Of a DNA stretch of 64,000 bases, positions 36,801 to 47,377 are shown in pieces. Below the pieces are notes generated by a model. It saw only the letters and a list, made by a program, of their open reading frames with translations, searched no databases and was not told the origin of the DNA. Both the position numbers and the translations under genes were made by a program. This DNA is from Bretschneidera sinensis (lineage: Eukaryota > Streptophyta > Magnoliopsida > Brassicales > Akaniaceae): assembly GCA_023935145.1 (NCBI GenBank), contig CM043698.1, forward strand, positions 72,856,001-72,920,000, given 5' to 3'. Positions within the stretch are counted from its first letter, which is position 1. Each line of letters starts with the position of its first letter.

Positions 36801-37696
36801 AAAAGTTAGGAGCTATGTCTCGCCGAAATATGATGCCCCTGAACCCTATTTTAGTGGTTGAAATCTTTGATTGTTGGGGCATCGATTTCATGGGACCCTT
36901 CCCTCCTTCCTTCGGGTACCAGTATATCATTGTAGCAATAGATTATGTATCCAAGTGGGTAGAGGCAGCAGCTTGTCGAAACAATGATAATGGAACGGTG
37001 ATTAAATTCCTTAAAGAAAAGGTGTTATCTCGATTTGGTACACCACGTGCTATAATTAGTGATCGAGGTACACATTTTTGCAACTGTTCCTTTGAAGCTT
37101 TAATGAAAAAATTTGGGGTATTACATAAAATCTCTACTGCCTATCATCCTTAGACTAGTGGACAAGTAGAGCTTGCTAATAGGGAGATTAAACAGATTTT
37201 AGAAAAAACGGTTAACCCCGATCGCAAAGATTGGTCTTTGAGACTAACTGATGCGCTTTGGGCTTACCGTACAGCCTTTAAAACTCCCTTAGGTATGTCA
37301 CCCTATCGGCTTGTTTTTGGAAAGCCTTGCCACTTACCCGTGGAGCTCGAGCATCGAGCTTATTGGGCCATCAAGTCTTTCAATTTTGACATGGGCGAAG
37401 CAGGTAAACTTCGAAAATATCAGCTGACCGAGTTAGAAGAATTAAGAAACGATGCTTATGAAAATTCTAGAATCTATAAGGCTAAGATGAAAGTATTCCA
37501 TGACAAAAAAATTTTAAGGAAAACATTTAAACCCAATGATCGGGTATTCTTATACGACTCTAGACTTCATAAGAATCCTGGAAAACTTCGGCCAAGATGG
37601 ACCGGCCCTTTTATAGTAAAAAATGTTTTTGAAAATGGGGCGGTAGAAGTTGAGGATACTAGAGATGGTCGGGTCTTTAAAGTAAACAGTCAATGA
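33804..37696 (+). pseudogene. Athila pol (protease, RT, RNase H, integrase)
   Basis: Protease: ALLDLGASVNLMP (about 34246-34285). RT: SKWVSPIQVVPKKSG, WRVCIDYRKLNAAT, RRMPFGLCNAPATFQ and the catalytic FMDDL (about 35606). RNase H: CDASDYAVGAVLGQ, NYSTTENELL and FTDHAALKYLL. Integrase: zinc finger H..H, CRSCERCQ, WGIDFMGPFP, ISDRGTHF and a C-terminal WTGPF domain. Defects: TAG at 35949, TAA at 36327, a one-base loss in the A-run near 36710, and TAG at 37151. Three of these stops look like C-to-T or G-to-A changes at Gln or Trp codons. Confidence 0.92.
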
Positions 37697-37874
37697 CTTA
37701 AGATCTTAATTGATAGACATGATCCGGAGATGGAAGACATTCCGCTTATGGATCCGGTCTATTCATCTTGACCACACAACAAAGGTACGTTATTCTTTTT
37801 AATTTTTGTTTTGTTTTTAGTTGGTTTTCATTCAATCTTAATTGTTAGTTTTTAGTTTACTTCAAATTTCAAAA

Positions 37875-37905
<31 letters not shown>

Positions 37906-39513
37906 ATTTCGTTGTCAAGTCTTTATTAACTTTGAATTTTGGTTGTGTTAAGTCTATTTTAATTTTTAGTTTCTAGTTGATTTCAGCGAAAAGAACGGTA
38001 TGCAGTTCAATTGGTGGTGCGCAATTTTCTGCTTCTGTGTATTTTTGGCCACACAGGGAATTTCTTTTCCTTTTTCTTTTACATTGAGGTCAATGCAATG
38101 TTTAGGTTGGGGGTGGCGGAAACATATTTCTTTTCTTTTTTTTCATTGAACTGCTTGGTGTCACTTTCTTTCTTTTCGTTGTTAGGATAAAAAAAAAATG
38201 TTTGTTTGTTTTTAGCATGCTTTGTGTTAGCCTTGGAGTTAATTCACATGTCAATGATATGAGCTTAATCGAGATAGCATATAGCATTTAGAAGAAGTTA
38301 AATCTTGCTTCGCTTTGAGAATAAATTAAGTGTCAATTTTTCTTTGGTTTGAGACTCTGGTTTGTGGTAAGATTGCATGATTAGTCTAAAGCATTTGGAG
38401 AAGTTTTATGCGCGGTTGTTTTGTGAATACTTTTGCGGTCTCTACAAACTCTAGAACTCATTTGATAATCACTTGAGGTGAAAATCATAGAATGCACACT
38501 ACTTAGGATATGATATAGGCCATTTTTGGACCGTTTGAGCCTTTTTAAACTTACCCTTGTTATATTTATCGATAGTCACCTATGTGAGCCTTTTTATTGA
38601 AAAGAAAAATTGAGCCTTGTTTCTTTCGATAAACCATTTACTTACCTTTATGAGCCTAAAAATATTTTATCCTTACCTCTCTTTTAAAAGAACTTAGTTA
38701 TACACATGTTGTGAGAAGCACTTAAAAGGAGTAAGGGTGAAAATATGAGAAAATATTACTACCATAACCCAAGTACATTGAAAGAGATAAGTTGGGGGTT
38801 GTTGAAAAGAAAAGAAAAGAATGAAAGAGGAGATGAATGGTTTTATGCCAAAACAAAAAAATAAAAAAAAGAGAAAAAATGAATTATGGAAAAGAAAGAA
38901 GAAAAGAAAAAAAAATGGTGATTTATTGCGAGAAATGCTCGAAAAATGGTTGAAAGAGTTGGGTGTTGAAGTAAGGTTATCTCGTGCTTAAAGTGGTTGT
39001 GTTTAAATTAAGAGACTTAGTTCTTTTATTTGTTTAAACTTTCCCATTCTTTCTTGACCTTTACTCTAGCCCAACGTTGCAAGCTTATTAAAGACCTATT
39101 GATCCGATGAAGTGTGATTTTTCTACATAGTGGAGAGTGATTTGAAAAGTGAGCATATGGAGCTTGATTTGTGATTGATGTCACGCAAATTAATATGTTT
39201 TTAGAGGCCAAGACTTGTATTCATGCTATGTTGTGCATAAAATCATCCGGGTGTTCGGACTAATGTATTGTGGTAAGATGGATGGTAAGAGTCAATAACG
39301 ATTTTAAGGTTGACATTTGGATTATTCTTGGACCTGAGTGATATTTAATGATTCTATGTGTTGTATGCTATGCATGATTTTTGAGATAGATTTTTGAATC
39401 ACTCTTGGTTAATGCCAGTATTGTTGTATTTTGCTTTGATTTCTAAATAAAGAATTCATTTCATGCCTTTCGCTTGAATTGCTAGGGACTAGCAGTAAGC
39501 TAGTTGGGGGTTG
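37697..39513 (+). other. Athila 3' noncoding region and polypurine tract
   Basis: 1.8 kb follows the integrase stop. In many Athila elements this is the site of an env-like frame, but no convincing long frame is present here. It has an A-run with (AT)n at about 37870-37900 and a purine-rich AAAGAAAAG stretch at 38800-38915. TAGTTGGGGGTTG (39501-39513) just before the LTR is the likely plus-strand primer tract. Confidence 0.75.
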
Positions 39514-41161
39514 TGATGAGAGTCATAAAATGCATCTAAACAAAACTTAATTGTTAAAATTTTAGGGTTGATCTCGGTCATAATCACACTTTTACATGTT
39601 GATAACTCTAAAGTGATATTCATAAATCATTGAATTAATTCGATGCATTTTCAGGTGCTTTGAGTACAAAAGAGATAATAAAGTGATCCATGTTTAAAGC
39701 ACCAAAAGATCTTGGGTGTCGGTGCTCGTTTTTGTCCAAGGTTTAGACATGTCCAAACATGATTCAAAGATGGTTAAAGTCTAAACCAAGGCTGGAGTAA
39801 TAAATTACAGTAAGCTAAAAGACTGCACACAAGTGTGTGCATCACTTTGGAGCAAGTTAAGGGTAGGCACACTAGTGTGTGCACTTCTGCATACAAGCTG
39901 AAGGAGTTTCACTGAATTGCCAGAATTTCCCGCACAGATCAATCATCTTTGCAGATTAAACTGTATTGATGTAGGAAGAAACAGATGATGAGCCATATAT
40001 TTTTAGAAAGATCCGGAAGTCTATTTTCTGGAAAATTTTACCGTTCGTAAAAAGGATTTTTCTAGAGAAAGTTATGGCAGTTTTAGTTGAAACAGTTCAG
40101 ACCAGCACAGCAGGCCCAGACGCACAGCAGGCCCAGGCGCACAGCACGGCCCACTCGCCTCTTGACTGGATTAGGGCGAGCAAATGACATTCTCCAAGAC
40201 CAAAAAACCCCCCTCATGCTCTATAAATATATCTTTATGGAGTGTGCAGCAAAATATTGAAGAGAGAAAGCAATGAAGAGAGAAAAAAGAGAGGATTCAA
40301 GGGATCCAAATCCAGCATTCATCCATTTTATTTCTAAGTTTTCTTTGGTTGCAAATCAAGGGGAGAACAGCCATATTGTTCATCCACCTTGAACTCCATG
40401 GCCAAATCAAGGGGAGAGCATCCTTATTGTTCTTCCACCTTGATTTCCATGGCCAACTAATCATTTTACAAGGGAAAGGGATGAATCTTTAGGGATTTCT
40501 TGTTCTTTATTTCCTGTTCTTGATTCATTTGTATGGATTTATTGTTAAATATTGTTTATGAATTATTCATTGATTAAGTAAGAAGATTTGAGTTCATGTG
40601 ATAGATGTACTTTTTATTCTTCTTCTTTTAGACTCTCTTAATCCGGTGATTGCATCCTTCTCCTCCATTGAGGTTGCTTGGATGTGATTGATTCCGGTAG
40701 ATTTATCTTACTAATTGTCTATTACTGTGATATTGTCTTTTAAGATATATTGTCGTTTCTTGATAATCTTTAAGATCGGTCATGTGTGCATGAACCAAAA
40801 TCAATGATTAATTCGTAGCAATTATATAAGAGTTGTAAATGTGCTTGATTGAATATATTCCGATTGCTTGTTTGGGAGTTGAAACTTGCAATCGAGATAA
40901 AATCAATTGAATCAAGAGTGAAAATAGGGAACAAACCTAAGGAGGATTCCCGGAACCTTGTTATTTCTCATTTATATTTCATTTACATTTACGCAATTTT
41001 CCTTTACATTATTTCACCATCAAAGCTCAAAAATCTTGAGTTTAACTTTTATCGTTCGTTTTAAGGTTCACACATTTTCCTTTGTACTTAACTTGTTTCC
41101 CTGTGGAATCGACACCCCAAAGCCGTACTACAATAACCGTGTTATACTTTTGGCGTAATCA
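39514..41161 (+). repeat. Right LTR of the Athila element
   Basis: 1,648 bp, TGATGAG...GTAATCA. It includes the ~65 bp missing from the left LTR. Its part at about 39714-39860 resembles the LTR of copia element 3 (see findings). Confidence 0.93.
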
Positions 41162-42900
41162 ATTCCCGTTTGAAACCTGGAAGCATCAACTCTTTCAAGA
41201 AACTCAGTAGCGCCTTTGCCGTGCACTTCCTCAGCAGCAAGAAGCCAAGGAAGATATTCAAGAGCCTCTTCAATATCATCCAATAGAGAGGGGAAAAGCT
41301 TTGCGAGTATATTTCACGCTTCAATACAGTGGCATGGGAAATCCCTAACCTCGACCTAAAGATCCAGACTATCGCATTCAAAAAGGGGCTCAAGTCAAGA
41401 ACCTTCAACTCCAAACTCACCAGGTTGCCAGAGAAGGACATGAATGAGATCCTTGCTCAATCCAAGGAATGCATACTCGCTGAAGAAGACCAAGCATTTC
41501 CAAGGGAACGAAAAGAGGGTAGAGAAAAAAGAAAATGAGAACAGTCTGAACTGAATGATGACTCGAGAAAGAAGCCTTGCTAAGACGAGACTGGAAAAAC
41601 ACATCGGATGTTCGATAGCTATACACCTCTCAACTCCTTTAGGACTAACATCCTAATGAACATCTGAGATCAAGACTTTATTTACTAGCCCTTGAATCTC
41701 ATGAACACCTATGGAAATAAAGACGGGTCATGATGGTGTCATTTTCACAGAGACCATCAGTATGACATCGAAAAGTATAAGGCCCTCAAGAACCAGATAG
41801 AATCACTTATCCGTCGAGGAAATTTGAAGGAATACACCTAGGCTCCCACACTCTAAATTGATGAAAGAGAATGGTCAGGATGAAGTCCCCAGCATTTTCA
41901 TAGAAGAAGACGTAAGCATAGCCCCGTGCATGGTCCTAGGAGAAGCCCCAAACGAAGTCTGAGAAGAGACATGAGAGATAACAAACACCGACAAGGTAAC
42001 AAGCAAGATCGGACCACCAAAGCCAGCACCATAAAAACAATCTTCAGAGGCCCGACAACCGACGAAAATTCATTGCAAGCTAAGAAGGTCTGTGCTAAAT
42101 TGGTTGCCTTCACTAGCGGGCCCAGTAAGAAAGCAAGAACTAATCAAATAATCTTCTTCACTGATGACGACTTGGAAAGGTTACAAATGCCTCATGATGA
42201 TAGTATGGTTGTCACCTTACTGATAGAAAATTTACAAAGTGGAAAGGATATTAGTCAACAATTGGAGCTCGATCGATATTCTTTACGATGATTTCTTCCA
42301 AAAAAATGAAGCTTAGTGAAGATCAGTTTAAGCCTGTGGCATATCCAATCTATTGATTTTCGGGAGAGCCAATACTCTTTGAAGGCATCATAGTTCTACC
42401 TGTAACCGCAGGTTCTACCCTTAAGCAGACCATTTTTAAGACTATCTTCATAGTCGTTAAGCACCTATCCTCTTACAACACTATTTTCGGAAGATCGAGT
42501 CAGAACTCCATGAAGGCGGTTGCGTCCACATATCAGCTGAAGATGAAATTCCCTACTAAAAATAGAATTATAGATGTTTTGCGAAATCAAACTACATCCT
42601 AATCTTGCTACCTTAGCTCCATAAAAGGGACATAAGAAAGTAGAGACCTTATTTGAGACTGAAGACCTAAGAAACAAAATTAAAGCTCTATGGGGACAAC
42701 CCATCGAAGAGCTAGTAATTGTCTCATTGAACAAGAAAAAAATATCAAAATACGGTACAGATTGGGTCTAATTTACCTAAAGATCTTAATGGAACTTCAA
42801 TGCCTCGGACCTAAAATGCCCAGAACCTTTGCAAATTTTACTAGTAATACCTTCGCTTTTAAATATTTACTTTGTAACTTTTGCATTCTCTATCAGTAAA
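41162..42900 (+). pseudogene. Tat-type gag C-terminal part and protease-like region
   Basis: Immediately after the Athila insertion the gag core resumes: LKPGSINSFKKLSSAFAVHF and LSSKKPRKIFKSLFNIIQ (41172-41282). YISRFNTVAWEIPNLDLKIQ follows to about 41360. Around 42240-42560 the frame reads as a degraded Ty3 protease tail with FSGEPILFEGIIVLPVTAGS and YQLKMKFPT. Scattered stops follow. No RT or integrase remains. Confidence 0.75.
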
Positions 42901-42935
42901 ACGGTTATATTTGAATTCTCCATAAAAATAAATAA

Positions 42936-43046
42936 GAAAGCCTCTAGCCTATGGCATAATAGAAATCCTCGAGCCTATGGCACAATAAAATCCCTCGAGC
43001 CTATGGCACAATAGAAAGTCACCAGTCTGTGGTGTAATAGAAAGCA
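42936..43046 (+). repeat. Tandem array A, about 24-28 bp units
   Basis: Four units of the type CTCGAGCCTATGGCACAATA plus GAAA, becoming more diverged toward the end. Confidence 0.85.
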
Positions 43047-43240
43047 TGTCAACATATGACCAAAAGAACACTCCTATTATCTGTCAGCCTATGACCAAAA
43101 GAACACTCCCATAACCATTCATCCTATGACCTAAAGAACACTCTCATAGCTGACCAGCCTATAACCAAAAGAGCACCCTCATAACTAGTCAGCTTATGAC
43201 CAAAAGAACATTCCCATAGCCTATCAGCCTATGACCAAAA
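43047..43240 (+). repeat. Tandem array B, about 35-40 bp units
   Basis: Six units of the type CAGCCTATGACCAAAAGAAC plus ACTCCCATA. Confidence 0.88.
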
Positions 43241-43261
43241 GAGTCAATCACTCCAAAAAGC

Positions 43262-44115
43262 TTCACAAAGAAACACCAAATCCTTAACCATTTCTTCTTC
43301 AGATGTCCGAGGAAAGGGCCACAAGCTTTTTATCTCCTTGATCATTTTTCATGAAAATTCTAAAAAGAAAGCCCCGAGCTCTTCATCTTCTTGACCATCT
43401 TTCAATTAAATTCCGTGAGAGAGTGTCGAGCTCTTCAACTTTTTGACCATCTTTCAAGAAATTTTTGAGGAGAGAGTGCTGGACTCTTCACCTCCTCGAC
43501 CATTTTTAAAGAAAAGTTCGAGCTCTTCACCTCATCGGTCATTTTTCACACAAAGTCTAAGGAGAAAGCACTGAGATCTTCACCTCCTCTGCCATTTTTC
43601 AAGCAAATTCTAAAGATACAACGTCGAACTTTTCACCTCCTTAGTCATTTTTCAAGAAAAATCCATGGAGACAGGCATTTGGGAGTGGGTTAGAAGCTTG
43701 CCTAGGCACCTGGGAGTGAGCTAAGTGCCTATATAGGTGCCAGGGACTGTTCTAGGCACCTAAGAGTGTATTAAGCATCTACTTAGGCACCTGGGAGTGT
43801 GCTAAGCGCTTGACTAGGAAATTGAGAAGAAATCCCCAAGCTTTGCACCCCTTCAGTCATCTTTTATGCAAATTTCGAGAAGAGAGCATCAAGCTCTTCA
43901 TCTTCTGGGTCATCTTTCAAGCAAATTCTAAGGAGAGAATGCTGAATGCTTCAGCTTATAGGCCATCTTTTAGGAAAATTTCGTGGAGAGAGAGCTGAGC
44001 TCTTCGCCTCCTTGGCCATCTTTCAAGAAAATTCCAAGGAAATAGCATCGAGCTATTCACCATCATGGCCATCTTTCAAGTAAATTTCTATCAGAGAGTA
44101 TTAAGCTCTTTTAGA
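43262..44115 (+). repeat. Tandem array C, about 60-65 bp units
   Basis: About twelve degenerate units carrying GAGCTCTTCACCTCCTTG, ACCATCTTTCAAG and AAATTCTAAGGAGAGA. The run is interrupted at 43676-43814 by array D. Confidence 0.85.
43676..43814 (+). repeat. Tandem array D inside array C, about 35-40 bp units
   Basis: Four to five units of TAGGCACCTGGGAGTGTGCT plus AAGC, unrelated to the flanking array C units. Confidence 0.85.
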
Positions 44116-44117
44116 TA

Positions 44118-44444
44118 AGGCACCGGTAGCTGAAGAAGTTGATTAGGAGGTTATACTAGCCATAGTTCTTCCTTCACTTATTGAGCAAGTTCACAAAAAG
44201 GTTGAAGACATGAGAGAGATAATAGTTGATATGCAGGCTCCTATTGTTGATTTTATCATGCTATTTGGTTTAAAGCACTTCTAGAGCAAACATTCTCAGC
44301 CAATTTTTTTTTTTTTTTTTCATTTGGTAGAGACCTAGTTTTTCAAGAATTTCATGAATATGATTTATTTCTATAAGTCTCACAGATATTAGAGCTTCAT
44401 TGCATCAAAACTCGAGGTCGAGTTTTTTTTTAAGAGGTAGAGAA
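44118..44444 (+). repeat. Family X internal 3' region, copy without the plastid segment
   Basis: It matches the internal DNA of the copies at 58.4-58.9 kb (there on the minus strand): VEDMREIIVDMQAPIVDFIM here against IEDMIEAVVDMHPPTVDFIL there. It passes directly from the ...TTTTTCAAGAA block to the CTCGAGGTCGAGTTTTTT end without the ~250 bp insert that the other copies carry. Confidence 0.7.
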
Positions 44445-44831
44445 GGATAGGGTACAAAGTGTATAGGGACAAATTTGTAATCATGAAATTTTTATGGGTT
44501 TTAAGAATTATTATATTTTAGTAGGGTTTTAGGACACAATATTTTATTAGAATTTAATTTCTTTATCTACAGTATTGTAATAGGATTAGGACATAATATT
44601 TGATCAATAGTGAATTTCTTTACTTAAAGTGTTGGAGTAGGAATGGGATTCTTAAAGATCTCTATATAAGAGATCTTTATGTTAATTTTCAAGTAGTTTT
44701 GAATAAAAAAAAAATCATATTATTGATATTGAGTATCAGTTATTTATCTCAACCTCTAGTGTAACTTGGTTTTTCTTTCAATCCCAAGGTGGTTTGGTTT
44801 CTATTTCTTCTTTATTCCTTGTTCTACATCG
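44445..44831 (+). repeat. Family X LTR, plus-strand copy
   Basis: It contains the family phrases AGGACACAATATTTTATTAG, a CTCTATATAAGAGATC TATA box and GATATTGAGTATCA, and ends TTCTACATC. The start is a mutated form of TGATGGGGTAC. Confidence 0.75.
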
Positions 44832-45204
44832 CAAGGTGATTGAAGAGTCCTACACATTAGAGTACAAGCGAGTTTTTATGAAATTAAGAGATGCGAGGCG
44901 AAAGGATTGGGTAGATGGCCTTGGAGATGATTAAATGTTTGTGGTTTATGTTTATTGAAATTTTAATTTGGCTATGGATTGTAATTTTATATTGTGTTTT
45001 GGTTTGACTATGGATATGTATTTCATGGTGTGTGTTTTGGATTGTACTATGGATGATATGTTTTCTTTTTTATTGTTTTATGCTATTGACTTGTGTTTGG
45101 ACTACGCTTGAAGCTTATTTGATGTTTGATGCTATGAGCTTTGTTTGTTAATTATAATTAATCGTTCTATATTTTTGTTTTGATATTTTTCATGTATACA
45201 GAGA

Positions 45205-46540
45205 GAAATCAGTATTGATTATAGTTCATATAGTTCATATGACTTAGAAGATGAAGTTGGATAGTTTGTACTTTTCAACTATGTGAGAGAATGTTACAAT
45301 AGATATATACCTAAGATTCCATGTAGAAATTCAATGCTATTAGGTAAAATGTACATAATTGAAGTTCTATTAGGAAATCCAACAGTGTGCTATGATAACT
45401 TTCACATGGAACTGCATGTATTTTTACGGCTGTGTGAAAAGTTGAGAAATGAGAGATTCTTGGACGACAAAAATATTATCAGTGTAGAAGAGGTAGTTGC
45501 AATGTTTTTATTTATAATTTGCCACAATACAAGACAAAGAATTATGGCACATAGATTTTAGCACTCAACACAGACAATTTCTGAGTGGTTTAACAAAGTC
45601 TTGAGAGATGTGTACAAGCTTGAAACTCGAATTATTTGTCCGAGGAACCGAGGTGAAATTCAATCAGAAATTGCTAAAAATCCTAATTGTTATCCTTATT
45701 TTAAGGTACATAGGCACACTTGCAACACCTTATAAATTTACTTGGTAATTGAAGTAAAGTGAATATCATATTATTTTAGCAGTTAATTTTGCTTACAAGA
45801 ATGTTACTATTTTTTTATTTTTATTTTTCAAAAGGATTGTATTGGAGCCATTGATGGAACACAAGTATCTGTTTGGGCTCCTGCAAACAAGCAAAATCCT
45901 TTTCGAGGAAGAAAAACTGATGTGACATAAAATGTGAAGGTAGTTTGCTCACATGACATGTTATTCACCTATGTGTGTTGGATGAGAAGGAACTGCTCAT
46001 GACACAAAAGTTTTCTTAAACACAATCACAAGCACTGATTTTCCAATGACAACTGATGGTATGTCCTTTTTTACCATTAATTGCAAAAAGTATAATAAAT
46101 TAAAGAGTACCTAATATGATTGATATATTATTTAGTTTATCTTAGGAAAAACAAGCGATACTAATAAGTAGTTTTAATATGCATCTTATTTGTGTAGATC
46201 AATATTATGTTGTAGATGTTGGATATCCAAACATTCTAAGGTTTTTAGCACCATATCGTGGGCAACGATATTAGGCACGTGACTTTCAAATAGGGGACGA
46301 CCAAGGTGGAAATAAGAGTTATTTAATTAAAAGCATTCATTGGTTCGTAATGTGGTTGAATGTTCCACTAGGTTACTGAAGAAAAGATTTCCAATTTTAA
46401 GGATATTCCAAATTATCCCCTTAAAAATCAACGATATCTTCCTAAGGCATGTTGTACCATACATAATTTTATTAGATTTGAAGCTGAGAGGGATAGATTA
46501 TTTGAAAATTATGAGAAATAAGACAATTGATATAAATTAG
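45205..46540 (+). pseudogene. PIF/Harbinger transposase (DDE_Tnp_4 type)
   Basis: Exon 1 includes MLLGKMYIIEVLLGNPTVCY, MELHVFLRLCEKL and the N-terminal helix region to NCYPYFK (45705). Intron 1 is 45706-45834. Exon 2 begins DCIGAIDGTQVSVWAP (first catalytic D). Intron 2 is 46059-46197. Exon 3 has DQYYVVDVGYPN (second D) and, after a frameshift, NVVECSTRLLKKRFPILR (catalytic E). Defects include TAG before FVLFNY, TAA in exon 2 and frameshifts. The family moves DNA by cut and paste and also gave rise to ALP1/HARBI1-like host proteins; this copy is dead. Terminal repeats were not identified. Confidence 0.85.
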
Positions 46541-47077
46541 GTACAACAACACCTGTAATAAGTTCAAAGCATGAGGTTATTACGTTCTATATAAGTTAAA
46601 CTGCTAAAATGGATCTCACTAGAGATGGTCCTACTAGCTACATCTTTATGGAATTATTATAGACTTAGAAATGCATAATGAGTCGATGAGATTAGGAACC
46701 TTCACTATTATTATGATATTTTATACTTTACTTTTATTTTAATTTAGTAGTCTCTTGTACTTTTATATTTGACATATGGGTATATGACTTATGTTAGTGA
46801 TTGTAGGTTAGTTACATAGTTTTCTATTAGTTTTTTTGTTGGGTTTGCTGGTGCTATGTTTTTGGAGTGGTTGGTTTGTGTGCAATGCATATGTGGATCC
46901 TTTCTCATTATTAAAAATAATTCTATTTTTGCAGTTTGAAAAAAAAAATTGAGACAATTTAAAAAAAAAAAGTTGAAATAGATTCTCTGTTCTCTATCAT
47001 CCATTTATGGTTGCATCAAATCAACTTCCTTTTATTCACCAATAAATAGATCATTTTGACCTAAAATGAGTACTAAT
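46541..47077. other. Intergenic; dispersed repeat at 46990-47077
   Basis: No gene seen. CATCAAATCA..., TCATTTTGACCT..AA and GAGTAC.AAT at 46990-47077 recur at about 56695-56775. The similarity stops exactly where the MITE-like element at 47078 begins. Confidence 0.55.
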
Positions 47078-47377
47078 CACGGTTTTCAATTGCGGTTGAG
47101 GTCGCAAATGCGATCACATAGCGTTTATCGCAGTTTTGGATATTGTAGGTGTTAAAATGTGGATCACGGGTATCATAGACATGAATTTTTTTAACTTCAC
47201 AATATTTAAAATATTGGTCGCGAGCATTGCAACCATGAATAGCAGTTGTTTCGGGCATTGTGATCCTAGGAAAAAGCTATTGTGATTCGCTATTGTCGTT
47301 GTGGGACGTTATACCGTTCGTCATGGCCACGACATGCCGTTGTAGTTGTGAATTCCACTCTTCCGCAAATAACGGTG
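47078..47377. mobile_element. MITE-like element rich in CG-containing motifs
   Basis: It begins CACGGTTTTCAATTGCGG and ends CCGCAAATAACGGTG, an imperfect terminal inverted repeat. Its composition differs from the AT-rich flanks, and it begins at the break of the repeat shared with 56.7 kb. Superfamily not assigned. Confidence 0.45.

Larger units (their letters stand above)
30374..41161 (+). mobile_element. Athila-type Ty3/gypsy element, complete
   Basis: The element is 10,788 bp, LTR to LTR, with ends TGATGAG...CGTAATCA and TSD ATTCC (30369-30373 and 41162-41166). The primer site TTGACGCCGTTGCCGGGG matches the Athila type apart from one base. Gag, protease, RT, RNase H and integrase occur in Ty3 order, without a chromodomain. 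A 1.8 kb noncoding stretch follows integrase; no env-like frame is apparent. Several nonsense codons and a frameshift show this copy cannot make its proteins, although the LTRs are still very similar. Confidence 0.95.
29470..44115 (+). mobile_element. Tat-type Ty3/gypsy element, interrupted and decayed
   Basis: The left part (29470-30373) has a primer site and gag N-terminus. The right part (41162-44115) has the rest of gag, a protease-like block and a 3' tandem-repeat region. Between them sits a complete Athila element flanked by the 5 bp duplicate ATTCC, so this is one older element split by a younger one. No 3' LTR and no RT/integrase are visible, so it is internally deleted. Gag and protease motifs fit the Tat clade. 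Confidence 0.75.

Noticed and set aside
37697..39513. Possible env-like frame of the Athila element
   Set aside because: No long open frame, signal peptide or membrane segment in the expected position. Only short shadows are present.
42936..44115. Regularly spaced repeats that might suggest a CRISPR array
   Set aside because: The units are directly adjacent and diverged without unique spacers, the genome is a plant nucleus, and the region is the 3' end of a Ty3 element.
44118..44440. Reading the 44 kb family X copy as having lost the plastid segment
   Set aside because: Direct adjacency of the flanking blocks fits an insertion in the other copies at least as well. The order cannot be settled from this window, so neither direction is asserted as fact.
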